DNA of 64,000 bases from Harmonia axyridis (lineage: Eukaryota > Arthropoda > Insecta > Coleoptera > Coccinellidae). This document shows, one piece after another, positions 23,831-35,700 of the stretch. Location of the stretch: positions 4,838,501-4,902,500 of the forward strand of contig NC_059504.1 in assembly GCF_914767665.1 (NCBI RefSeq), in the 5' to 3' direction. Positions within the stretch are counted from its first letter, which is position 1. Each line of letters begins with the position of its first letter. The notes beneath the pieces were generated by a model, which saw nothing but the letters and a program-made list of their open reading frames with translations, was not told the origin of the DNA and searched no databases. The position numbers and the translations under genes are program-made.

Positions 23831-25281
23831 GACTTTTGATGGTTAATCCCAAGGTGATAGAAAATTGAGAACTTGTGAGTATTCTGGAATATTGGAATGA
23901 ATACTTCCTGTTTGATAGTCAGTTATTTTGAAATATTGCATTTTATACTCATATCAGTTACATTTCTCTTTCTTTTTCCAAAACTTTCTCAAACGAAAAT
24001 ATTTTTTTGAAAAACACTTTACAAATCATGAGTCGATTGATATAGGCACTATCTACTCTAGAACGTAGAGTCATATAAGGCTCTTCTAGTAAAAAACTTG
24101 TTCAAGTTTGACGAATTTCATGAATTCGTTCATATTCATCTCATCTGAGCAGTTCAGCAAATAAATAATGTGTCAAATTTTGAAACAACTGCTTACGAAT
24201 GAAAGTGAATTCCAATTCTGGAAACATCTTTTCTTGTCCAAGAGATGGCGTCGTGGACTGCGAATCACTAGACAGTTCTGAACCGCTTGGAATATAAACT
24301 TAACAGTTCTACTGCGATTTAAGATATGAAGATAGGAGGTGTATATGGCAGGGAATGAGTGTAGTACCATACTCAAGATAGCAGTGTTATTTAAGTAATT
24401 AAAACTTTGAAAAGACATTTTTCAGTCCCTGAATAATTTTGATTATATGTATAATAAATGAAGCAGATAACGGATATCATATCTCACCTGAAACAACAAT
24501 TCAAGGGAAGTAAAATAAAATATTCAGAACAATAAAAATTTAATGAAGATACTGATAATAACCATTGCTCCTCGCAAAATATGAGCCTCCATTACATTAC
24601 AGAATGAAAAACATAATTTAAAAATACTTAAACTCAACAATAGCTAGATCGCTAATTAGGTAGTTGAATTAATTATTTATCCTCCTGAATATTCACAATT
24701 ATGAGGGAAAAAAATTCGAACAAGATCAAAATTGATTCAATTTAGACATAAGATAATGAAAGAATCCAAGTATTAAAAATGAAAAAGAAAGTGGAAACCA
24801 ACCAGCCTTCAACCAAGCCCAGAATGTCAACCTGAAAAATATGATTATGTAAATAAATACGAAAATACGTTTAAAAAATAGAAGTATAATAGATATAATG
24901 AAATCAACACATTTTTCTACAAAGCGTTTAGGAAAACATTAAATTTTTAGGACATTTGAAATGAGCTTCTTATAGATGTAACATGTTTTATTTAGCAGCC
25001 TTTCTTGTTGAAGTTTTGCCGACGACACTTATTAATGCAAATCACAATATTCACTAATCCCAACAAAGTGAAGCGTACGTCATTGACAAACGAAAAGTTT
25101 GTTTGATGTATTGACCATGGAATGATTCTCATTTCACACCCACACTCAGCTAAGTACAAAATTATTACATGTACCTAGGTATCAACGTCTTTGTTTCTTA
25201 TTTTCAATATAAACAAACCCAGACATAAAAATAATTGAATAAATTATCATGTATATAAAGCGAGAAGCATGATCATAAAAC
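23831..25281. other. Intergenic and cyclophilin 3' flank
   Basis: AT-rich, no gene recognised. A TTTATT at 24987 (AATAAA on the minus strand) could be the cyclophilin polyadenylation signal. Confidence 0.45.
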
Positions 25282-25428
25282 TCACTCATAATCTTTTTCT
25301 GCTTCCATATAAGGCACTGGCAGATCTATCAAACCGGAACGTACAATAATAATCGGTTTCAAAGGTCGATCTTTCACATCCCTTCGAGCATGTTCTATTA
25401 CGTGGACAACGTCTTGGCCTTTCACAAC
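25282..25428 (-). CDS. Cyclophilin exon 4
   Basis: Acceptor ccgag, starting VVKGQDVVHVIEHARRD. It ends LPVPYMEAEKDYE and a TGA stop. The preceding intron is only 58 bases. Confidence 0.9.
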   Translation of the reverse strand, partial: VVKGQDVVHVIEHARRDVKDRPLKPIIIVRSGLIDLPVPYMEAEKDYE

Positions 25429-26308
25429 CTCGGAAAAAAAAAATTAATCAGAACTACACAGCGTAGTGATGAAAATCAAACCTTACTTTGCCGAATACCA
25501 CATGCTGACCATTCAGCCATGGAGTAGCCATTGTGGTAATGAAATATTGACATCCGTTGGTATTGGGTCCTGTGTTTGCCATACTAACCAGACCTGGACC
25601 CGAGTGTTTTATAATGAAGTTTTCGTCTTCGAAAGTCTTTCCATATACACTTATCGTACCAGAACCATTTCCGTGTACAATATCTCCACCTGAAATTATG
25701 ATATAGCCAAATAGTTCAGAAACTTTTGCGCCTTCATTTAGCAATACCTATACTATTATTTACTAATATACTGACATAAAAATGCAACATCAAAAAGACA
25801 TTGGAATTTGGTGGCCAAAATTGGCAGACCTGTTTAACTACATAAAGGTTGTAATTGATCAAAATGCTAAAATTACAGGGCTGAAGCATTGCCCGCTCTA
25901 ATTCTGAAATGACAGGGCAATAATGATACATTAATAATTATTAATGATGATTTTACCTTGTATCATGAATCGTTCTATAACCCGATGAAATGGACTGTTT
26001 TCATAAGTTTTCCCATTGATGCCATACATAGCGATTGTTTTAAAATTGAACACCGTTTTAGGCACTATCTCGCCAAAGAGTCCAATCACAATCCTCCCAA
26101 GGAATTTGTCATCTTGTTCAATATCAAAAAAAACTTGTTCAGTTACTTTGTATTCTTGGCCCTGAAAGTGATGAGCACGAATTGTTGGAAGCATGTAAAC
26201 TTTAAGCAAATACCAGAATTACTTTTGAAGAATTGTATTATAACTCACCACTACTATTGTCTGTATGAGTAATAAAGAAAATACATAATTTTTCAGTAAA
26301 GAACACAT
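25282..26308 (-). CDS. Secretory-pathway cyclophilin (peptidyl-prolyl isomerase), gene span
   Basis: Four exons join in phase: 26249-26308, 25957-26161, 25487-25689 and 25282-25428. Together they make 204 aa. The first exon is a signal peptide, MCSLLKNYVFSLLLIQTIVV. The isomerase domain fills the rest: FHRVIERFMIQGGD carries the catalytic Arg, and MANTGPNTNGCQYFITT plus PWLNGQHVVFGKV form the proline pocket with the conserved Trp. The reaction is cis-trans isomerisation of prolyl bonds in secreted or membrane proteins in the ER. The segment VHGNGSGTISVYG resembles the insect rhodopsin chaperone NinaA more than cytosolic cyclophilin A, by recalled motif. It ends EKDYE without the C-terminal membrane anchor of NinaA, so it is closer in plan to cyclophilin B. 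No standard KDEL-type signal is seen. Paralogue assignment is open. The gene is divergent from Rab3GAP1. Confidence 0.9.
25487..25689 (-). CDS. Cyclophilin exon 3
   Basis: The acceptor is atttcag. It completes GGD and encodes the active-site core through WLNGQHVVFGK, with a gtaagg donor. Confidence 0.92.
25957..26161 (-). CDS. Cyclophilin exon 2
   Basis: Acceptor tttcag, beginning GQEYKVTEQVFFDIEQ; it ends after MIQ plus one base at gtaaaa. It holds the FHRV catalytic segment. Confidence 0.92.
26249..26308 (-). CDS. Cyclophilin exon 1, signal peptide
   Basis: A 20-codon exon ending in phase 0 at a gtgagt donor. A longer overlapping frame from an upstream ATG gives no signal peptide and does not join in phase, so the 26308 start is preferred. 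Confidence 0.8.
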
Positions 26309-26937
26309 ATCGCAAGATTTCTGAGCACACAAATGAGAAGCCACGCATCAACTTTCAGAAATCAATAAAACTTAATTTAATAAACAATAATTATCCTTCG
26401 ATCAATTATCCACGTTTTCATAAAAAAAAAATTGTTGCACAGCTTCTGTATGTTTAGATTGTTCGATCCAAGCTGCGGTGGATTCAAAAATTTCAAAACT
26501 GAGTTTAGTTGATTTTTGGTAATGGGACATCTATCATAAAGGATTCGAACTGAATGTTTTCTTACCAGGGTTCATTATTTCATCGTAGCAAACAGAAATC
26601 TGCGAACTCCTACAGATTTCTTTTTACAAAAAGAAATCTGCAGTAGTTCGCAGAATTCTTTTTCCAAATAAAAATCTGCAGTAGAAATCTGTGAACGACT
26701 GCAGATCTCTTTCTTCCAAAAAGAAATCTGCAGTAGTTCACAGTTTTTTTTTGAAATAATGAACCCTGTTAATCGAATCCTTCATGATTCTTTATTAAGG
26801 TTCTAACATTTCGAAGTAGATGGCAAATGAAAACTTAGTGACAGATGTTTATTTATAAAAAACTTTAGGGTTATAAGTTTTTGACGTTCAATGGTTCAAT
26901 TTCAAAATAAGAGAAACAGAGGTGAATCGCCGCAATA
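26309..26937. promoter_or_regulatory. Divergent promoter region, cyclophilin / Rab3GAP1
   Basis: The two start codons face away from each other across 629 bases, so both promoters must lie here unless 5' exons are missed. No TATA box is evident. A 203-base MITE occupies the middle. Confidence 0.5.
26566..26768. mobile_element. MITE family F1
   Basis: Perfect 17-base terminal inverted repeats (cagggttcattatttca) bound a 203-base element. Inside, the unit aaatctgcagtagttc and its complement recur at least four times, so the whole element can fold on itself. The flanks are ttac and ttaa; the target duplication is uncertain. No coding capacity. Confidence 0.85.
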
Positions 26938-28179
26938 ATGAACGAAGAAATTGAGGATTCAGAATTTTATCAGCAAGATTTTACTACTGCTTCTGATTGG
27001 GAAGTATTCATTGCACGAATCGAAGAAATCATAAATCATTGGAAAGTAGATGAATTGAAAGAAAAAACCAAAGAACAATCCATATGGGAGATTAAATCTG
27101 AGAAATTCATGTTCGTCGATGCAGAATTCGAATTATTGTTTTATAAAAAAAATGACCCCTGTTCAACTTCCACAAAAGTTTCAGATGCAAACCTAGATAA
27201 AAATAAAATAGAGAATTCAATAGATTTAAGCTATACCTTTCAGTTAGATGATGCAAGTATAAACCGCATACATTCATGTATATTTACTTGGTATGGTCTT
27301 ACAACATATTATGTTTTAACTACCACTGGAATTACACAAATGAATTCAGAGAGCAAAATCAATATATTATTGAGCTCCTTAGCTGTTGCATTTAAAAACC
27401 TGAATTGTGACATTCCAGCCTTTCTACAGATACGAGAAAAATGGCAAGGATTGTATTTAGGAGTACATCAAAATGAACAATTTAGAACTAATTTTTCAAT
27501 GGTGCATCTTAAAAAGATTCCGTCAAATTGTCAATATCTTTCAAACCTCATAAGTATTTTTTTTTCCAAATTAGCTCTTCGTCGTTTCAACACCACTGTA
27601 CTCTGTGCTGCACAGTTCACATATGACCTAACTGATTTTGGAAACAATGTATGGAAGCAAGACATTTCCTCAATGGAAAGAGATGATTTGGATGTCAGTT
27701 TTATGTATCGTTTACCATTTGGAGTTACTTCAGATCCTATAGATACCTTGAAATTGAAAGTTTCGTGGCACAATATTAAATCTGATTTTGTGAGAGATTC
27801 TGAACATAGCTCTTATTTCCAAGGACCATCAACTGGACGTTGGTCTTTAAAAATGGAGTATGGTAAATTACCTGTATGCCTACTATCTGATTGCGTGAAT
27901 GAATTTGCCAGTTTACTTGGAAATAACACTTCAATTCAAGACATTCTGTCGGAACTGAGCTTAGACACTTCGGTAGATACGAAAGTTTCAACAATTTCAT
28001 CCATTTTAAGTAGAGCAGCTAGGAACTCTTTGGCAGGGACACAAAAGATCACAAGTGCTATTTCTGAGAATATATTGGTGTCTATTTTGTATTATTTATT
28101 TCCTGATGCTGATACCAGGCAGCCAGAACCTAGTCATCCATACATTGTAAAGGAAGAAAGCTATGACTATAGATCTTCA
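26938..28179 (+). CDS. Rab3GAP1: Rab3GAP1 exon 1
   Basis: 414 uninterrupted codons from ATG to RSS before gtaagt. The open frame runs on past the donor, but those residues are not family-like, and a second exon in the same phase follows. Confidence 0.85.
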
Positions 28180-28533
28180 GTAAGTTATTTTCCATACCGC
28201 TTATACTTAAAATCTTTGTATCGAGTGTTTGAGAATATTTCACCTATCTGTTATCAAGTTTATGTATATTGGCACAAAGATGAACTTTAGATTGTATTCC
28301 TCACATTGGTATCAAAAAAAGGTGGTAAGTCTTAAAAGTATATCTGCATTTCAGGAAAACGTTATCACAACCAAAGGATTCAAGACCTGTCCCTCACATT
28401 CCCTTTTATGGAGGTTCAGCATTATTGCAGCATGTCTGTTACAATCTGGAGGATTTAGGGCTCTTGCTCAAATTTGGTATGAGTTCGTTCAGGAAATGAG
28501 ATATAGATGGGATAGGAATATCTTCATACCAGG
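26938..28533 (+). CDS. Rab3GAP1: Rab3 GTPase-activating protein catalytic subunit, N-terminal half
   Basis: Two exons (26938-28179 and 28355-28533) join in phase 0 and give 473 codons plus two bases. The start MNEEIEDSEFYQQDFTTASD aligns in mind with the DFTTASEW opening of Rab3GAP1. Further family blocks are WYGLTTYYVL, INILLSSLAVAFKN, FSMVHLKKIP, LLYYLFPDA-like ILYYLFPDA, and IWYEFVQEMRYRWD with IPG at the second donor. The family acts with Rab3GAP2 on Rab3 (as GAP) and Rab18 (as exchange factor) in vesicle traffic and autophagy. The usual protein is about twice this length, and the catalytic Arg lies in the missing half. The next exon should follow the gtaagt at 28534, but none is recognisable before the opposite-strand LRR gene begins at 29451. 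The reading frames are undamaged. Confidence 0.85.
28355..28533 (+). CDS. Rab3GAP1: Rab3GAP1 exon 2
   Basis: The acceptor is catttcag. It begins ENVITTKGFKTCPSHSLLWR and ends IPG in phase 2 at gtaagt. The content matches the Rab3GAP1 segment ending in EMRYRW. Confidence 0.85.
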
Positions 28534-29450
28534 GTAAGTAAAAAAAATATTTAGTATTTATAATTCTTATTTACATCTTAGCAGTTCATTCAGAAGTGGA
28601 AATAACAAAATATTTACTATGAGAAATTAATTGGTTTCGTTTGGTCACATAAAATATAATATATGTTTATTTTATAATTCTCAACATCGGTAATATTATA
28701 CAGTTCATGTATCCAACAATGCCATTCTTGAAGCAATGAACAAAAAACACAATTATATTATATTCTTGTTATTGCAATTGATATTTTATTTTTATATACA
28801 TGCAGAGAATAATTCCAAACTATATGGAAAATCAAATTGAATTCAATAAAACTGATTACTATCTATTCTTTGATCTAGAAACTACTATGTACAATAATAA
28901 CACTTATGCCCAGTTGCAGGAACGTTTATTGACATATAATACCGCATTACATTTTTAATCGTCCATTAAAAGGTGCAAAATAATAGGCTCCCCCTACTGG
29001 AGGATTAAAACTTTAATGACGGCATTAAATTTTAATGAAAGTAACTGCAACTGGGTGTTAATCTCACAATATGAGAATTTTCACATTAAATATAATTTTT
29101 TTTGAAAAATGTAAAAAAACATAGCAATAATTTAAATTATTTCAATCCACTGTAACTGTGGATAATATTCTCCTATTGCTAACTAAGTTAATCTAAAGTA
29201 TATCAGTCAAATTTTCAATACCAAAAATGGTATCTTCATTTGAGTAAATGGGAAGTATACCACATTCCAATTTGAAAATTGAAGACGTAAAGAATAAGTT
29301 TGCATCATTAATGCACACTACCTTAATATCATGATAACATGATGGATAAATTTCGAAAAATGTTCATGATATAATGTTTTTGTTATCACATCACACAATC
29401 AACATCTTCAATTCCATACTGTATTTCTTCGAGAAATAAACATTCTTCTC
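28534..29450. other. Gap after Rab3GAP1, with a small MITE
   Basis: No further Rab3GAP1 exon was recognised on the plus strand. The block at 28899-29061 is a MITE-like element, annotated separately. Confidence 0.5.
28899..29061. mobile_element. Small MITE-like element
   Basis: Imperfect inverted ends: taacac, a short spacer, then cccagttgcag on the left, and ctgcaactgggtgtta on the right. The interior includes a second mirrored ttaatg / cattaaa pair. It is about 160 bases long with no coding capacity. Confidence 0.6.
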
Positions 29451-29722
29451 TCAAAGTGGTACAAGTCCATTTCTTGTCGTTGGGTTTCTGGCCATGTATA
29501 TTTCCATATCGTGATCTGTCCAGTTGTCCGAATTGTCACAATAGTTGTTCAACGTGTGGGTAGATCCAGCGATGCTGTATCTGCTACTCGGCCTGTTGTG
29601 GTCTCTGGACCTGGACCTCGGTCTTGACCTTCTCGTTGATGAAGCTACCGAGTGAGCTGGGCCCAACCTGGTAGATAATCGATCAGATTGCATGGCTAGA
29701 GATTGACGGGACTGGCGCAGAT
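29451..29722 (-). CDS. LRR/FN3 protein exon 4, C-terminus
   Basis: Acceptor tattttag, starting DLRQSRQSLAMQSD after the split codon. An Arg/Ser-rich stretch follows, ending TRNGLVPL and TGA. Confidence 0.88.
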
Positions 29723-32700
29723 CTAAAATACAGGGGTGTTAGTTACAAAATCGTGCAGTAATGATTTATGAAGTGAGTGGTTATTTGACATAATTGATGA
29801 GTATCGAATAATGCAGATGTGTTAATTTTTGGTGATGATATCATCGAAACAATTTGTGCCAACAATATTCTTACTCGATCTGCTTACTGAATACAGCTTA
29901 TCGATAAATATAATTATACTAAATATTATGCATTATCTTTGGATTTCATTATCTCATGTTTGAGATAAAAATGGCAACTCATTATTTCTTTCTTATTGAT
30001 TTCATTTTTGATGGTAGAAAAACGTAAAAGGATATTATAAATTTTCAATGTCAATGATTCAAATTATCAGTCAATTCTGAATATTCAACTATTCTAATAT
30101 ACATATGTATTTACATGTGGAAGTATGAAATGAGAAAAAAAAAACTTATTTTGTTCACCTTAACCTGTGGATGAAAGAGTTTTTTGGGTTTGATAGAGTT
30201 GTTGAAGAAACAATAATATACATAATTTCATATGAAAATAGAATATACAAGAAGAATGTAGAATAAATAAGAAGTAACTGGAATGAAAATGGAATATACA
30301 TAGACTACACTTATGATACTATCATACAATAATTTTTACAGGATATTGGGTAGCTTTTGTTGATTTTGTTCTTATATTTCCAAAGAATTTCAAACATATC
30401 TACTTTGGGTTCGACACTCTAGTATCGATCAATGAATAATAATATTAATTAATGCCTACTGGGTTTAGCTGAAAAAGTCCTTTGTTTTTTTTTCGTGGAT
30501 AGAGTACTGACACTATTATTTAAAATTTGAGAATAGGGCTTTATGAATGAGTTGTATCTTTTCATATTTACATAATTACATTTCCCAGAAGTGTTTCATG
30601 CAATGGAAAAAGCTCATCTAAAAATTATCACTGATTGTCCTCGAAAAGAAGTAGTCTCGGAAGTAGAAGTGTTTGACATGGAAGATTTGGATAGTATAGC
30701 TACTCCTTCCTAGATGTTGTTGATAAACGTCAAATCGGATTTGAAGGACGTTGTCCTACTATATATATATTCTTTTGAGAATATATATACTATATATATA
30801 CAATGATACTACAGCTTACATACTAATCGAATACACCAAGGTGAAAAAAGTTAGTAGATGAATCTTTACAATCGACAATTTGAAAATCGACCAATGTTCC
30901 AATGCTGAGCCCGGGTATTAGTGAATTAATAGTAAATTTCAAGCCCCCCCTTTCTGAAGCCGTTCCCGCTTTTCTCACCTTGCCTCGAGGACAACAAATT
31001 ATTGGGAAATGCGTTTGCGGTCAGGTATCTTCCCGAGTGATTCGAGAAGCTGTGCTGGGACTGTCCATCGGCTATGGACCTCGGTTTATTACCTTTGTTG
31101 CTGAAGTGGGACCTCATGTCGTCTGGGATCAGAGACGGGGTCTGGTCCACCGAGAACATGCGTGGACGGTGGGCGCTGTGCGTGCTGTAGCCGGATACTT
31201 GATCCCAATCCTGCAAAAAAAAATTTCGATTATTTATTGTAACTGGTGTTGTTTTTCGAGGTATATAACTTTAAGTTGGCATTACTGTTCAAGATGGCGA
31301 CCGATTCAACTGCTGTCAAGTGATTTATTCTCAGTTTGGTTTGGCAATTCATCATGAATAGACTCACGCCTGAACAACGCTAGCAAATAGTGCAATTTTA
31401 TTTCGAAAATAATGATTCTGTGGGGAATACGTGTCGCGCACTACGTCCATTTTATTTTGTTTAGCGATGAAGCGCACTTCTGGTTGAATGGCTACGTCAA
31501 CAAACAAAACTGCCGCATTTTGAGTGAAGCTAATTCTCAAGTGTATGTCGAAACACCGTTACATTCAGAAAAACTGACTGTTTGGTGCGCTTTATGGGCT
31601 GGTGGAATCATTGGTCCGTACTTCTTCAAAAACGATGATGGCCAGAACGTTACAGTCAATGGTGATCGGTATAGAGCCATGATTACTAACTTTTTCATTC
31701 CTGAATTGAACAACCATGATGTCCAGGAGCTGTGGTTTCAAAAAGACGGCGCAACATGTCACACACCTCGTGCCACAATCGATTTATTGAACGACACGTT
31801 TGGTGACCGCATAATTTCACGTTTTGGACCTGTGAATTGGCCTCCAAGATCTTGTGATTTAACACCGCTAGACTACTTTCTGTGGGGCTATGTAAAGTTA
31901 TTGGTCTATGCGGATAAGCCACAAACCCTTGACCATTTGGAAGACAACATTCGCCGTGTTATTGCCGATATACGGCCACAAATGTTGGAAAAAGTCATCG
32001 AAAATTGGAAGTCCAAATTGGACTACATCCGAGCCATCCGTGGCGGTCACATGCCACAAGATTATCTTGCGGATAAATAAAATTCATGTCAATTGAATAA
32101 TCCATCGTTGTTTTATTGCAATTTGAAGTTCTATAGCTCTAAAAAAACACCCTTTAGTAATAATCATAGATAGAGGGAGCATACGTCATTTTCAGTGAGC
32201 GAATTTTGTCCCCAACATGAACTATCAAATTTGACTTTAGAGGGATTACCAAAGCTTGGTAGTAGGTAGATATTGACTTACTTATTAAAAATTGTGGATT
32301 TACAAATATATCAAAATCCGATAACGTCGTCTTAACATGTTGGGAACGCGTAAAAATTGCTCTATCTATATTTATTACTTTATGGTCTATGGAGCAATAT
32401 AAACAAAGTAAATCGCATGGTTTGAGCATAGCCCAACTGCTATCAGTCAGTTTTGAGGATCAATGCAATATCACAAGTGTTATTTCGTTACAAATTTTGA
32501 GCCGAGAATACTTCTACTCCCTGATGACCAAATTCAATTCTGTACGATGTTTTTTTGACCGGAAAGATTTAGAAACTTAAAATTGTCAGAGTGAGTTCAG
32601 TTCTCGAATGTATGAAGTGCTCGTTGTATATTAGAACTAATTTGATCAATATATAATCACCTTGCTGTTATTGTAAGCGTTCAACGTAGCCAACGACGAC

Positions 32701-35700
32701 AGCGGTCCACCAGGGCTGGTGCCCTGGCCCAACCCTGTGCAGCAGTTCACAGGAAGCCCAGCCATCGGCATTCCGTTCTTCAATCCCATCTTGTGCTGAT
32801 GCAACTCGTGCAGCTTTCTCGAACGTCTCCTAGAGGCCGCCACGAATATGATAACTGCCACCACGATCGTACCACAGATGGCGGCACTTGCGGCTATAGT
32901 TATCTTGTCCATGTTGGAAGAAGCCGAGGATACGGTCCTGACCTCTCGGCATTGCGAGTACGGTACTGTTTCTGGCGTCACGTTGATATCTTCCAGAGAT
33001 ACCACGCAGACTATTATGCATTCCTGAAAATGTTGTCAATGTGTTAGTTTATTGTTGTGCAATGTTGTTCACAACATTTTTTTCTTTGATAATAGTATCT
33101 TTATTCAAATAGAAAACTTAAAATATATTACAAAAGGAATTAATAACAAAATAATCAACATGTTAACAACTTCCAAGCTCAACTATAAAAAATTACATCT
33201 TAGACTTTCAATATCATATATTTTCTGAAATTATCCTCGAAATTTTTCAAATTTCATTATCTTAATATACTCAGATAATGGATTATATTTCTGAAAGTCC
33301 ATATAAATTAGAAATGTCTTCATTGTGCTTTTTTTTAGTTCCCTCTGTTCAAATACTAATCATACATTTATGCAGTTGGATACTAGTGTCATTTTTCTGG
33401 AAAATCAATAAACGTTCAAATATCCAATTTGATCTAATTTGGTATTGTTGAACAGGTAAGTAATTGGTGAACAATGAGCGAAATGAGGCTAGATGGTAGT
33501 ATAACACACTAGAATTCTTGATAAGAGGTACAAATTAACAGTTACACTTGTTGAAAAAAATTTTTTTTGAAATTTTTCGGAATAATAAGAATCTCATTTT
33601 TATCGACGTGTTTTGACAACTGCTCATATACTTCGAGCTCGTGTAATTTTTCGATTGGTAGTGATGAATTTATCAGTCTGAAGTCACAAGTGTTCAACAT
33701 TTCTGCAACTTTAGGAATGTGTATAATAGTTCTGATCTTCAATGTTTCTGGCCTTCACCTTCTCGAATGGAGTATCTATAAAATTCAATATAACATGACC
33801 AATTGTTTGTTGGTATGTTTCGGGAGGAATACATTTTTTTCCTCTAACAATTCCAAAGGTTTTTTTTAATCGAAAATAGTAAAAACCAAAAACTGTTAAT
33901 TCCTTGTTCGGGGCGTGCAAACATTGTACAGATTTCAATAAGACACCTGTTTCCTTATCCAGTGGCGTCCCTGACCCGTTATAATTTAATTAATTACCGC
34001 CAATTAGCGATGAATCTGAGCATCTTCAAGTGAGCGTGACGAAGCCCTAAGAAGATATCTTTGTATGTGCATTTTAGGGGCTAAATTACATGCTATACAG
34101 GAATATTAACCTTACGGTACAACAATATGATTGCCGGTTAGAAAACTAAGTCGAGCAAAGCAATTCCTAACGAATCAAGTTGATATACTGACTGACAAAG
34201 AAACTGCAACACCCAGAAGGAGCCTCGGAAGGAGCTGTTTAAATTTTGAATTTTTTTGGTAAAACTTAGATAGTATATTAAGGAGTAAATGATTTAATTT
34301 GGAGATAAAATCGTGGAGGTTTTTTCATGTAAACAATTTTTGTTAGTTATTATTATAGTTTATTGTAGTCGTTTCTTAAATTTTACAACAAACCAGTTGT
34401 TCGAGGAGATTCAAAGTCGATGTTTAGTTGTTGAAATGCCTAGAGCACGTCTAGGTGGAATTTATCGCCAGCTAAGTGAATTTGAAAGAGGTCTTCGGGA
34501 GGCGGGGTTGTCATTTTGAGAAATCGCTAACCGTACGAATAAAAATCCAACTACTGTTCTGAGATGTTGTCAAGCGTGGTTTGATAATGCCCAAAATCGA
34601 AGAAGAGTAGACACTGGACGTCGAAGGGGCACAAATGAAGTTCAGATCGACGTCTAAGACTTATGGCCATTAGAAACCGATTTGCGACAACTCGATTTTT
34701 GGCTGATGAGTGGTTAGGAGAACAAGGCCACCGTGTAACTGTCTGAACGGTTTACCACCGATCTTTTGGACTGTAGCATTATCGACCCCATCTTGTGTTA
34801 CCTCTGACGGTTGAGCATCGCCGGCAACGATTACAGTGGTGCAGAGAACGTCAACATTGGAATGTGGAACGGCATCAGGCCGTCTTTCTTGATGAATCTC
34901 GATTCTCCTTGGGTGCACATGATGGTCGAAGAAGGGTTAGACGACGTCGGGGAGAAAGACGTGAACCTCAGTTTGATGTTGAGCGTCATGTACACCGGAC
35001 AGTACGCTTTATGGTATTGGGTGCTATTGCACATAAAAGTAGGTCACCTTTAGTCTTAATTCGAGGTAACATGACAGCGCTGCGTTACCTTCAAGAAATA
35101 TTGGAGCCATATGTTCTCCCCTACCTTAACTGGCTCGAGAATCCAATATTTCTGCAAGATAATGCCGGACCTCATGTTGCCAGAGTTAGTTTGAACTTTT
35201 TCGAAGCGACCCATGTGAATTTTTTGCCATGGCCGCCCAGATCCCCCGATCTTTCGCCCATAGAGCATGTTTGGGAAATCATCGGTAGAAGGCTTGAAAA
35301 TTTACCCCAACCCCCACGGACTTTGGCGGCTCTGAGACATGAAGTACAGGTAGCTTGGGATAGTATTCCTCAAGAAGAAATAGACCATCTTATTGCATTA
35401 ATGCCGGGACGTGAATAAACACAACAACAAATTTATCAAAAAAAATTGTAAACCCTTCATTTTTTCTCCAAATTTCAATCATTTACTCATTCCTATACTA
35501 TCTATGTTTTACCAAAAAAAATTTAAACTTGAACAGCTCATTCTGGGTGTTGCAGTTTCTTTGTCAGTTAGTATATTATGTAGTAGTGCGCCTCAATATG
35601 TGAGGAATAACATGATTTTCATTGTGGAATCACGGCGACCTTTATCTATATAAATTGAGGTCAGTTCGATTGAATATTTGAAGACAATAGGTCCACGTAT

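Noticed and set aside
30902..31357. 151-codon plus-strand ORF
   Set aside because: Antisense to exon 3 of the LRR/FN3 gene and running into the mariner; no domain of its own.
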